Shown piece by piece: positions 9,608-17,386 of a stretch of DNA of 55,161 bases. The stretch is from Rhodospirillaceae bacterium (GTDB taxonomy: Bacteria; Pseudomonadota; Alphaproteobacteria; SHVZ01). The first letter of the stretch is position 1; every line of letters begins with the position of its first letter. The stretch is from assembly GCA_016792585.1 (NCBI GenBank), contig JAEULB010000152.1, positions 1-55,161 on the forward strand, in the 5' to 3' direction. Both the position numbers and the translations under genes were made by a program. The notes under the pieces were generated by a model. The model was not told the origin of the DNA and did no database searches. It saw only the letters and a list, made by a program, of their open reading frames with translations.

Positions 9608-10485
9608 CGCTGCAGCCTCGGGTTCAGCTGGTCGCGGATCTGGTCGCCGACCAGGTTGATCGCGAGGATCAGCACGATCAGCGCGATGCCGGGATAGATC
9701 GAGATCCAGTAGCGGCCGGAGAGCATGTACTGGAAGCCGTTCGAGATCAGCATGCCGAGCGAGGGATGCGTCACCGGAAGGCCCATGCCGAGGAACGAGA
9801 GCGTCGCTTCCAGCGCGATCGCGTTGGCGACCTGGACGGTGGCGACCACGATCAAGGGCGGCATGCAGTTGGGCAGGATGTGCCGGAAGATCACGACGCG
9901 CGAAGAAAGCGGCGTCGAGAGCGCGGCTTCGATGTACTCCTTCGATCGCTCGGCCACGGCGGCGCCATGGGCGGTGCGGGCGAAATAGGCGTATTGGGAA
10001 GCGACCAGAGCCGCCGTCAGCTGCCATTTGCCCTGGCCCAGGATCGCCGAGATCACGAGCGCCAGCAGGATCGCCGGGAACGAAAGCTGCAGGTCGATGA
10101 AGCGCATGATCAGCGCTTCGATCCGCCCCCCGGCGAAGGCGGCGACTGCGCCGAGCGAGCCGCCGACGATGAACGCGACGGCGCCGGCCGTCAGCCCGAT
10201 CTGGATCGAGATTCGAAGCCCATAGAGGATCGCCGACCACAGGTCGCGTCCCTGCGCGTCGGTGCCGAGCAGGTGCACGTAGCCGCCGCTGCCGACATGG
10301 CCGGGCGGCCGCCGCGCATCGCCTAGGACCAGCTTGCCGATGTCGTAGGGATCCTGCGGCGTGAACAGTGGTGCCAGCACGGCGGCGCCGACGACCAGGA
10401 TCACCACGCCGAGCGCCACCAGCGCCAGGCGGTTCTCCGCGAACTCGCGCCAGAAGCGGATGAAAGGGGAAGCGTCGCGGCGCAT
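9604..10485 (-). CDS. Peptide-type ABC transporter permease (DppC)
   Basis: 293 residues. An N-terminal membrane anchor (LALVALGVVILVVGAAVLAPLF) precedes the binding-protein-dependent transport domain with its EAA loop (EYIEAALSTPLSSRVVIFRHILPN). The ligand-type motif GTDAQGRDLWSAILYG is characteristic of DppC/OppC. The start at 10485 shares one base with the stop of the DppB-type permease. It pairs with that protein as the translocation channel. Confidence 0.92.
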   Translation of the reverse strand: MRRDASPFIRFWREFAENRLALVALGVVILVVGAAVLAPLFTPQDPYDIGKLVLGDARRPPGHVGSGGYVHLLGTDAQGRDLWSAILYGLRISIQIGLTAGAVAFIVGGSLGAVAAFAGGRIEALIMRFIDLQLSFPAILLALVISAILGQGKWQLTAALVASQYAYFARTAHGAAVAERSKEYIEAALSTPLSSRVVIFRHILPNCMPPLIVVATVQVANAIALEATLSFLGMGLPVTHPSLGMLISNGFQYMLSGRYWISIYPGIALIVLILAINLVGDQIRDQLNPRLQR

Positions 10486-11456
10486 CAGGCGTGGCCCGAG
10501 CGCACGCGCGGATCGAGTGCCGCATAGGCGACGTCGACCGCGAAGTTGATCATGATGAACAGGAAGGCGACCAGCATCAGGTAGGCCACCATCACCGGCC
10601 GGTCGAGCGACTGGATCGAGTCGATGATCAGCTTGCCGAGGCCGGGCCAGGAGAAGATCGTCTCGGTCACGACCGCGAAGGCGAGCGTCGCCGCGAGCTC
10701 GAGGCCGAAGATGGTGACCAGCGGGATCGAGATGTTCTTCAGTACGTGGCCGAAGATCACCTTGCCGTCCGAAAGTCCCTGGGCGCGGGCGAAGCGGACG
10801 TAGTCCGACAGCATCGCTTCCCGCATGCCGGCCCGGGCCATCCGGATCATCAGCGCCATGCGGAAGAGCGACAGCGTCAGCGCCGGAAGTGCCAGATGCG
10901 ACCAGCCGTTCCAGGTGAGCACGCTCCATTGGATGCCGAAGACTTCGACGGTGTCCCCGCGACCGCCGGCCGGAAGCCATTGGAGCTCGACCGCGAAGAA
11001 CATGATCAGCAGGAGGCCGACCCAGAAGGTCGGCACCGAGAAGCCGAGCACCGAAAGGCCCATGATCGCGCGCGAGCCGGCGGCATTCGGGCGGTAGCCG
11101 GCATACATGCCCAAAGGCACGCCGAGGACCGTGGCGCCGATCACCGCGGCCAGCGTCAGCTCCAGCGTCGCCGGCAGGCGCGACAGGATCAGGTCGAGGA
11201 CCGGCATGTTGAAGACGAAGGAGCGGCCGAAGTCGCCATGGATCAGCGTGTTGGCGAAGTTGAGATACTGGCGCCAGAGCGGCTGGTCGAAGCCGTAGCG
11301 GCGGATGGTGTCGAGGCGGATCTCCTGGGTCGCGTCGGGAGAGATCAGCACGTCGATCGGGTTGCCGATGGCGAAGACGCCGCAGAACACCAGCACCGAG
11401 ATGACCACCATCACGGCCGCCGCCTGCAGCAGGCGCTGGATCAGGAATCCGAGCAT
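10485..11456 (-). CDS. Peptide-type ABC transporter permease (DppB)
   Basis: 323 residues beginning LGFLIQRLLQAAAVMVVISV, the usual N-terminal helix of DppB/OppB. The EAA loop is REAMLSDYVRFARAQGLSDG, followed by FAVVTETIFSWPGLGKL, both conserved. First transporter gene of the minus-strand operon, 30 bases after the creatininase-family gene. No binding-protein gene is found on this strand; the likely partner is the divergent one at 12826. Confidence 0.92.
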   Translation of the reverse strand: MLGFLIQRLLQAAAVMVVISVLVFCGVFAIGNPIDVLISPDATQEIRLDTIRRYGFDQPLWRQYLNFANTLIHGDFGRSFVFNMPVLDLILSRLPATLELTLAAVIGATVLGVPLGMYAGYRPNAAGSRAIMGLSVLGFSVPTFWVGLLLIMFFAVELQWLPAGGRGDTVEVFGIQWSVLTWNGWSHLALPALTLSLFRMALMIRMARAGMREAMLSDYVRFARAQGLSDGKVIFGHVLKNISIPLVTIFGLELAATLAFAVVTETIFSWPGLGKLIIDSIQSLDRPVMVAYLMLVAFLFIMINFAVDVAYAALDPRVRSGHA

Positions 11457-11486
11457 GCGGCGCTCCCGCCTACCGGGCCGGCCGCC

Positions 11487-12188
11487 TTACGACCAGTGCC
11501 GGTCGATGACGTCGCGGGTCTCCTCGACCGCGACCTGCCACAGCGCCAGCACCTCGTTGTCGGAGCGCTCGTAGCGGCCGTGGAAGTTGCCGTCGCCGAC
11601 GATTTCGCGCACCTTGGCCGGATTGGCCATCGCCATCCGCTCGAGATCGACGCGAGGCTTGGCCTCCTTCGGCGGAGTGACGCCGGGAACGCGAGTCCAC
11701 GGGAAGTTCTCCATCCAGCTTGCATGGCTGGCGGCAGGATCGATCTCCTGCACCTTCGCCCAGGTCTTCGGCGCGTTGTACCAGTTGTGGAACTTGACCT
11801 TGGCGTCGCGGCGTCGGCCCATCCACTCCTTGAGCAGGCCCTGCACCGGAGAGTTGCCGCCGTGCCCGTTGACGGTGACGATGCGCCGGAAGCCCGATTG
11901 ATAAAGGCTCTCGAGGATGTCCTCGATCAGCGACATATACGTCGAGACGCGCAGCGACACCGTGCCCGGGAAATCCGAGAAGTAGGGCGTCAGTCCGAAC
12001 GGGACGGCGGGATAGACCGGAACGCCGAGTGGCTCGGCAGCGTCGACCGAGACCTTCTCCGAGAGGATCTGGTCGACGCAGAGGCTGAGATAGGCGTGCT
12101 GCTCGACGCTGCCCAAGGGCAGGACACAGCGGTCGTCGCGTTTGACCCGCTCTTCGACCTGCATCCAGGTCATGTCGGCGATGCGCAT
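11487..12188 (-). CDS. Creatininase family amidohydrolase
   Basis: 233 residues. The metal-binding blocks of the creatininase family are present: PLGSVEQHAYLSLCVD gives E29, H31 and D39, and NGHGGN at 107-112 gives H109. The family hydrolyses cyclic amides and related bonds (creatinine, formamides) and includes MftE, which trims a peptide. It is the first gene of the minus operon with a peptide importer and D-aminopeptidase, so an unusual amide or cyclic peptide bond is the likely target. The substrate is not determinable. The palindrome at 12244-12259 lies 56 bases upstream of its ATG. Confidence 0.85.
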   Translation of the reverse strand: MRIADMTWMQVEERVKRDDRCVLPLGSVEQHAYLSLCVDQILSEKVSVDAAEPLGVPVYPAVPFGLTPYFSDFPGTVSLRVSTYMSLIEDILESLYQSGFRRIVTVNGHGGNSPVQGLLKEWMGRRRDAKVKFHNWYNAPKTWAKVQEIDPAASHASWMENFPWTRVPGVTPPKEAKPRVDLERMAMANPAKVREIVGDGNFHGRYERSDNEVLALWQVAVEETRDVIDRHWS

Positions 12189-12243
12189 CGTGGCCTCCCC
12201 CGGCTCTTAAGATGACCTTGACCGAGACGCGCAAACGTCGTCA

Positions 12244-12259
12244 AGTTCCATCTGGAACT
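12244..12259. promoter_or_regulatory. Perfect palindromic operator in the creatininase/marR divergent promoter
   Basis: AGTTCCATCTGGAACT consists of two perfect 7-bp arms around TC. It lies between the creatininase-family operon (minus) and the MarR gene (plus). Length and symmetry suit a winged-helix dimer, so the adjacent MarR protein is the obvious candidate. I infer that one site controls both halves of the split transporter system. Confidence 0.72.
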
Positions 12260-12277
12260 ATTCACGGGGGAGGCCGG

Positions 12278-12820
12278 GTGCCTGACTCAGGCCCGATGAA
12301 CCGGAGCCGCGCTGCGGAGGCGGAAACTTTCGCCGACGCGCCGATCCATCCGCTGATTGCGGCCAAGCTCTGGGAGAACCCGTGCTGGTTCTCCTTCCGC
12401 ATCAACTATCTGTCGCTGCGCTTCAACGGTCCGGTCTACGGCCGAATCGCCGACCGCCACGACCTCTCTCGGCCCGAGTACCTGGTGCTCTACTCGCTGT
12501 CTCTGCGCGACGGCATCGCTGCGCAGGACATCTGCGAGACCGCCGGCTTTCCGAAGAACACCATCAGCCGAGCCATTCACAAGCTGGTGAGGCGAAAGCT
12601 GATACGGCGCGCTCTGGATTCCAACGACCGCCGGAGCTTCGTCCTACATCTGACCGCCGAGGCGCGCCGGATCCTCGCCGAGAGCGTGCCGCCGATGGTC
12701 GCTCATGAACGGCGGATGCTTTCCGAACTTACCCCGGCCGAGCAGCAGACCTTGTCCAAGCTGCTCGCCAAGCTCGTCGTCGACTCTCCGAACTGGCCCA
12801 TTGAAGAAAACAGGGAGTAA
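12278..12820 (+). CDS. MarR family transcriptional regulator
   Basis: About 180 residues with a winged helix-turn-helix: AQDICETAGFPKNTISRAIHKLV is the recognition region, followed by the wing RRALDSNDRRSFVLHLT with the conserved D-x-R-R. I chose GTG at 12278 because GGGGGAGG at 12266-12273 precedes it; ATG at 12296 is the alternative, and a start at 12212 would place the palindrome inside the gene. It ends 5 bases before a peptide-binding protein gene. Probably a ligand-responsive repressor of both divergent operons. Confidence 0.85.
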   Translation: MPDSGPMNRSRAAEAETFADAPIHPLIAAKLWENPCWFSFRINYLSLRFNGPVYGRIADRHDLSRPEYLVLYSLSLRDGIAAQDICETAGFPKNTISRAIHKLVRRKLIRRALDSNDRRSFVLHLTAEARRILAESVPPMVAHERRMLSELTPAEQQTLSKLLAKLVVDSPNWPIEENRE

Positions 12821-12825
12821 CGAAC

Positions 12826-14415
12826 ATGACTATGCGCAAACTGGGAGTAGGAGCCGCGATCGTTGCCGGCGCTCTGTCCTATGCGTCGACCCCGTCGCTG
12901 GCGCAGACGCTGAACATCGGCGTCCGCGCCGGACCTGAATCGATCGATCCGCACTTTACCGCCACCGGCACCCATGCCGAGGCGCTGAAGCACGTCTTCG
13001 ACACGCTGACCTGGTCGGGCGACGGGCTCGAGATCGAGCCGCGGCTGGCCGAGAGCTGGAAGGCCGTCGACAACACGACCTGGGAATTCAAGCTCCGCAA
13101 GGGCGTCAAGTTCCACGACGGTTCCGACTTCACCGCCGAGGACGTGAAGTTCTCGATCGAGCGGATTCCGAAGGTGACCGGCGCCAACCCGCTGACCATC
13201 TACGTCCGCCGCGTGCAGGCGGTCGAGATCGTCGATCCGCACACGCTGCGCATCAAGACCGACGGCCCGGCGCCGAACCTGCCGAACGACTTCATCCGCC
13301 TGTTCATCGTCTCGTCCAAGGCGGCGGCCGGCCTCGACAAGGATTCCTCCAACCCGGCGTTCAACTCCGGCAAGGCGGCGATCGGCACCGGTCCCTACAA
13401 GTTCGTGTCGTGGACGCCGAAGGAGCAGCTGGTCCTCGATCGCAACGATGCCTTCTGGGGGCCGAAGGAGCCGTGGGCACGCCATGTGCGCAAGGAGCTG
13501 CCGAACGACGCAGCGCGCGTCGCGCAGCTCAAGGCCGGTCAGGTCGACCTGATCGTCCGCGTGCCGGCGACCGACGTCGCTTCGCTCAAGCGCGACCCCA
13601 AGCTCAACGTCGTCACCATCGACAGCGTCTACGTCTTCAACATGGAGCTCGACATGCGGGACAAGGCCCCGCAGGTCAGCGCCAAGGACGGCTCGCCGCT
13701 GCCGAAGAACCCGATGCAGGATGCGCGCGTGCGCGAGGCGATCGATCTCGCGATCGACCGCAAGGCGCTCGCCGAGATCGCGATGGAAGGCCTCGGCAAG
13801 CCGCAGAACCAGCTGGTGACCCCCAGCATCTTCGGCTACTCGAAGAAGCTGCCCGAGCGTAAGTACGATCCGGCGGCGGCGAAGAAGCTGCTGGCGGATG
13901 CGGGATATCCGAACGGCTTCAAGGTCACCTTCAGCTTCACCAACGACCGCCTGCCGGGCGACCGCCAGGTCGGCACCTCGATCGCGCAGATGCTGGCGGC
14001 GGTCGGGATCGACGCGCAGGCGAACGCCCAGCCGGGCGCGGTGTTCTTCCCGGCCCGCTCGCGCGCCGAGTTCTCGATGTCGATGTCGGGCTGGGGCACG
14101 CTGACCGGCGAGGCGCACTATACGCTGTCGTCGATCGCGCACTCGAACGACCCGGAGAAGAAGTTCGGCGCGTTCAACGTGCACGCCTACAAGAACCCGG
14201 TTATGGACAAGCTGATCCAGGATGCGGCGGTCGAGATGGACGAGAACAAGCGCCGCTCGTTCCTCGAGCAGGCGAACGAGCTCGTCGCGACCGACCGGCC
14301 GCGTCTGCCGCTGGTCGCCGTCGGCTCGGCCTGGGCGATGCAGAAGGATAAGGTGACGATCAAGGCTCGTGTCGACGAGGACACGCTGGCCATGAACATC
14401 AAGCCGGCGAAGTAA
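12826..14415 (+). CDS. Peptide-type ABC transporter substrate-binding protein (SBP family 5)
   Basis: 529 residues. Signal peptide at residues 1-26, ending SLA before QTLNIG. Family-5 blocks include ESWKAVDNTTWEFKLRKGVK, FHDGSDFTAEDV and the C-terminal dimer-like lobe. It delivers peptides or similar ligands to a Dpp-type permease. It lies directly behind marR and is followed by a strong terminator, without its own permease genes on this strand; the divergent operon at 7644-11456 supplies four transporter subunits and lacks a binding protein, so the two halves probably form one importer. Confidence 0.92.
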   Translation: MTMRKLGVGAAIVAGALSYASTPSLAQTLNIGVRAGPESIDPHFTATGTHAEALKHVFDTLTWSGDGLEIEPRLAESWKAVDNTTWEFKLRKGVKFHDGSDFTAEDVKFSIERIPKVTGANPLTIYVRRVQAVEIVDPHTLRIKTDGPAPNLPNDFIRLFIVSSKAAAGLDKDSSNPAFNSGKAAIGTGPYKFVSWTPKEQLVLDRNDAFWGPKEPWARHVRKELPNDAARVAQLKAGQVDLIVRVPATDVASLKRDPKLNVVTIDSVYVFNMELDMRDKAPQVSAKDGSPLPKNPMQDARVREAIDLAIDRKALAEIAMEGLGKPQNQLVTPSIFGYSKKLPERKYDPAAAKKLLADAGYPNGFKVTFSFTNDRLPGDRQVGTSIAQMLAAVGIDAQANAQPGAVFFPARSRAEFSMSMSGWGTLTGEAHYTLSSIAHSNDPEKKFGAFNVHAYKNPVMDKLIQDAAVEMDENKRRSFLEQANELVATDRPRLPLVAVGSAWAMQKDKVTIKARVDEDTLAMNIKPAK

Positions 14416-14439
14416 GCCGGATCCAGACCCAAGGGAGAG

Positions 14440-14472
14440 CGGTGGCGCCGGCGACGGCGCCACCGTTTTTTT
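14440..14472 (+). terminator. Strong intrinsic terminator with GCGA tetraloop
   Basis: A perfect 11-bp stem (CGGTGGCGCCG at 14440-14450 with CGGCGCCACCG at 14455-14465), a GCGA loop of GNRA type, and seven consecutive T at 14466-14472. It ends only four bases before the ATG of the next gene, so the T-tract lies where a ribosome site would be. Transcripts of the binding-protein gene should mostly stop here. Confidence 0.9.
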
Positions 14473-14476
14473 GAAG

Positions 14477-15427
14477 ATGGCAGACATCGCGATCGGAATT
14501 CACGGCGGCTGCGGCACGCTGGCGAAAGAACTCCTGAGCGAGAAGGACTGGGCCGAGACCCGCCAGCACCTCGCCGAATCGCTTCGTGCCGGCTGGACGA
14601 TCATGAAAAAGGGCGGCCGGTCGGTCGAGGCGGTCGAAGCCGCCATCGTCGTCATGGAGAACAGCCCGCACTTCAACGCCGGCCATGGCGCGGCGCTGAC
14701 AGAGGACTCGGAGCACGAGCTCGACGCCTCGATCATGGACGGCGAGACGCTTGGTGCTGGCGCGATCTGTGCTGTGCGCACGATCAAGAACCCGATCAAA
14801 GCCGCGCGTGCGGTCATGGAAAAGTCGGACCTGCTGCTGATCGCCGGATCGCCGGCCGACGCCTTCGCCAAGCGGGTCGGGCTCGAGATCGTCCCCAACA
14901 GCTATTTCACCACGCAACGCCGGATCGAGGCGCTGGCGTCCCTCAAGGCCAAGCAGGCGCGCCAGGAGATCGCGATGGCGAGCGAGGCGGAGCGCCACGG
15001 CACCGTCGGCGCTGTCGCGCTCGATGCGAAGGGCAACCTCGCCGCGGGAACCTCGACCGGAGGATTCAACAACAAGCCGGTCGGGCGCGTCGGCGACTCG
15101 CCGATCATCGGCGCCGGCACCTATGCGGCCAACGGCAGCTGCGCGGTCTCCTGCACCGGCATGGGCGAGATCTTCATCCGCCGCGTTGCCGCCTACGACG
15201 TCTCGGCACGCATGCGCTACGCCGGGAAGGGGCTGCGCGAGGCAGCCGACGCGGTGATATCCGCGGTCGGTTCGCACAAGATCGGCGCCGGTTTGGTGTC
15301 GGTCGATGCCGGCGGCATGGTCTATGCGCCGTTCAACACCCTCGGCATGGCGCGTGGCTGGATCGAGACCGACGGCAAGGTCTATGTCGCGACGCACCAA
15401 GAGGTCCACCAGATGGGCGCCGCATGA
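14477..15427 (+). CDS. Isoaspartyl peptidase / L-asparaginase (Ntn hydrolase, IaaA-like)
   Basis: 316 residues. The self-cleavage and nucleophile motif is HGTVG at 174-178, with Thr176 expected to become the N-terminus of the beta chain after cleavage behind Gly175. IHGGCGT near the start and the STGG motif after the nucleophile are family features. The enzyme removes beta-aspartyl residues or hydrolyses asparagine amide. I prefer ATG at 14477 to TTG at 14471, which lies within the terminator T-tract. There is only a weak GAAG ribosome site. It overlaps the next gene by ATGA. Confidence 0.9.
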   Translation: MADIAIGIHGGCGTLAKELLSEKDWAETRQHLAESLRAGWTIMKKGGRSVEAVEAAIVVMENSPHFNAGHGAALTEDSEHELDASIMDGETLGAGAICAVRTIKNPIKAARAVMEKSDLLLIAGSPADAFAKRVGLEIVPNSYFTTQRRIEALASLKAKQARQEIAMASEAERHGTVGAVALDAKGNLAAGTSTGGFNNKPVGRVGDSPIIGAGTYAANGSCAVSCTGMGEIFIRRVAAYDVSARMRYAGKGLREAADAVISAVGSHKIGAGLVSVDAGGMVYAPFNTLGMARGWIETDGKVYVATHQEVHQMGAA

Positions 15428-16464
15428 GCGACGAGCCGGTCCTCATCTGGGGCGCGGGCGCGATCGGCGGCACGCTCGCCGCCTGGTGGGCCCGTGCCGG
15501 CGTGCCGGTTCTCGCGGTCGACATCCAGCGCGACCATGTCGAGGCCTTGCGGACCACCGGCCTCCGGATCGAGGGGCCGGTCGACACCTTCACCCAGGTC
15601 GTGCCGGCGAAGACGCCGGACGAGGTGACCGGCGTCTTCCGCCGCGTCGTGCTGGCGGTGAAGGCGCAGCAGACCGAAGGCGCCGTGGACGCGCTGGCCC
15701 GCCACGTGGCGCATGATGGCTTCGTGCTCTCGGCGCAGAACGGCCTCAACGAGGTGGTGATCGCGAGGAAGCTCGGGGCCGAGCGCAGCATGGGCTGCTT
15801 CGTCAACTATTCGGGTGACCTGCACGGCCCCGGCCGCATCATGCTCGGCAGCCGCGGCTCGGTGGTGGTGGGCGAGATCGACGGATCGATCCGCGAGCGC
15901 ACGCGCGCCATGCACGCGCTGCTCAAGGTGTTCGAGCCGGACGCCAAGCTGACCGACAACATCTGGGGACAGCTCTGGGGCAAGATCGCCTACAGCGCCA
16001 TGCTGTTCGCGACTTCGCTCAATCACGATTCGATGGCCGACAACTTCGCCGATCCGGAACGCTTTCCCGCCTTCGATCGATTGGGGCGCGAGGTGATCGC
16101 CGTCGCCATGGCCCGCGACGTGAAGCCCCTCGGCTTCGGAGGCTTCGATCCGGCGGCCTTTGCCCCGGGTACCGGGGAGGCGGCCGCGCGAGCGTCGATC
16201 GCATGGCTGGTCGAGTTCAACCGCGCCTCGGCCAAGACCCACTCCGGCGTCTACCGCGACCTCGCGGTGCACAAGCGGCGGACCGCGGTCGACCCGCAGA
16301 TCGCGGCGGTCGCCGAGCTCGGCCGCGAAGCCGGGATCGATACGCCGGCGCTCCGCAAGCTGGTCGATCTGGTCCACGACATCGAGGAAGGCCGCCGCCC
16401 GCAGTCGCGCGAGACGCTTCAGCCCCTTATCGACACCGCCTCGGCCGCCCGGCCGATCGCCTAA
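15424..16464 (+). CDS. Ketopantoate reductase family oxidoreductase (PanE/ApbA-like)
   Basis: 346 residues. The NADP-binding motif GAGAIGG starts at residue 10. N106 (SAQNGLN) and K187 (LWGKIAY) match catalytic positions N98 and K176 of E. coli PanE. The pantoate-binding asparagines N180 and N184 of that enzyme are replaced here by S191 and F195, so the substrate is probably another 2-keto acid. Coupled by ATGA to the isoaspartyl-peptidase gene, it might reduce a 2-oxo acid coming from amino-acid breakdown; this is inference. Confidence 0.82.
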   Translation: MSDEPVLIWGAGAIGGTLAAWWARAGVPVLAVDIQRDHVEALRTTGLRIEGPVDTFTQVVPAKTPDEVTGVFRRVVLAVKAQQTEGAVDALARHVAHDGFVLSAQNGLNEVVIARKLGAERSMGCFVNYSGDLHGPGRIMLGSRGSVVVGEIDGSIRERTRAMHALLKVFEPDAKLTDNIWGQLWGKIAYSAMLFATSLNHDSMADNFADPERFPAFDRLGREVIAVAMARDVKPLGFGGFDPAAFAPGTGEAAARASIAWLVEFNRASAKTHSGVYRDLAVHKRRTAVDPQIAAVAELGREAGIDTPALRKLVDLVHDIEEGRRPQSRETLQPLIDTASAARPIA

Positions 16465-16526
16465 GACCCGAGTTACGTCGATTTCCGAGTGCCGGCCCGG
16501 CCCGCACCGTACTTTTGCGTGCCCGT

Positions 16527-16556
16527 TTGACAATTGTCCGGACAATTGGCTAGCGT
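16527..16556 (+). promoter_or_regulatory. Promoter of the gntR gene with embedded operator
   Basis: A consensus -35 box TTGACA lies at 16527-16532, and a possible -10 TAGCGT at 16551-16556 with an 18-base spacer. Between and overlapping them, 16531-16548 is an 18-bp perfect palindrome, CAATTGTCCGGACAATTG, of the kind bound by GntR/HutC dimers. Binding would block RNA polymerase, so autorepression is likely. Transcription would start within a few bases of the ATG at 16563, suggesting a leaderless message. Confidence 0.75.
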
Positions 16557-16562
16557 CCGCGC

Positions 16563-17369
16563 ATGGCGAAGATCGAGAGGATTGCGGCGGGGAAGGGCGG
16601 TCTGCCGGCCTATCGGCAGATCCTCGACACGCTGCGCGCCCGCATCACCAACGGCGACTATCCGGTGGGCGCGCGGATGCCGACCGACGAGGCGCTGATG
16701 AGCGAGTTCGGCGTCTCCCGCCAGACCGCGCGGGCGGCAGTCCAGGTCCTGGTCGACGACGACGTGGTCCGTCGCTTCCGCCGGCGCGGCAGCTTCGTGG
16801 TAGCGACGCCCGAGACCTCGGGGCAATGGGCGCTCAATACGCTCGAGGACCTGATCGAGCACAGCTTCGCGCACAAGGTGCGCGTCCGCGGCAAGGGCCT
16901 CGTTGCCGCGAGCGAGGCGCCGGAGGCGGCGAAGGCGCTCAGACTCGCCACGGGCGAGGAAGTCTTCCGCCTCGTCGTCGTCCGCGAGGGCAATGGCGCA
17001 CCCTACACCTATTCCGAGATCTTCATCCCGCTCGAACTCGCATCGAAGCTGCCGGTGCGTAGCCTGACCGGCGTCCTTTCCGGCGCTATCATCCGGATGA
17101 TTGAGGCGCATGGCGGCGTGCCGGCGGTGCGCGCCCTCCAGGTGGCCTCGGCGGCGCCCGCCGGACCCGAGGCCGCACGCGCGCTCGACCTGCCGGAAGG
17201 CTCGCCGCTGCTCCTCCTGGAGCGCACATACACCAGCCGGGACGGAAGGGTGCTGCAGTTCGCCCGTGTCTTCTGCCGGTCCGATCGCTATCGCCAGACC
17301 GTCGAGTTCCGCCGGCAACCCGGCAAGTCCGAGAAGGCGCCCGCCCCCCGGCGGAAGCGTCCGCACTGA
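16563..17369 (+). CDS. GntR family transcriptional regulator with UTRA domain (HutC subfamily)
   Basis: 268 residues. Residues 16-80 hold the winged HTH (GARMPTDEALMSEFGVSRQT, then AAVQVLVDDDVVRR and the wing RRRGSFV). The rest is the UTRA ligand domain, recognisable by VVREGNGAPYTYSEIFIP and LLLERTYTSRDGRVLQFARV. No ribosome site is visible before the ATG. It precedes a full peptide-type importer and three enzyme genes in the same direction, which it probably controls through the palindrome at its own promoter. Confidence 0.92.
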   Translation: MAKIERIAAGKGGLPAYRQILDTLRARITNGDYPVGARMPTDEALMSEFGVSRQTARAAVQVLVDDDVVRRFRRRGSFVVATPETSGQWALNTLEDLIEHSFAHKVRVRGKGLVAASEAPEAAKALRLATGEEVFRLVVVREGNGAPYTYSEIFIPLELASKLPVRSLTGVLSGAIIRMIEAHGGVPAVRALQVASAAPAGPEAARALDLPEGSPLLLLERTYTSRDGRVLQFARVFCRSDRYRQTVEFRRQPGKSEKAPAPRRKRPH

Positions 17370-17386
17370 TCCGTGAAAGGGAGCCC

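Noticed and set aside
14471..14476. TTG at 14471 as start of the isoaspartyl-peptidase gene
   Set aside because: It lies within the T-tract of the terminator and adds two non-conserved residues; ATG at 14477 fits the family start.
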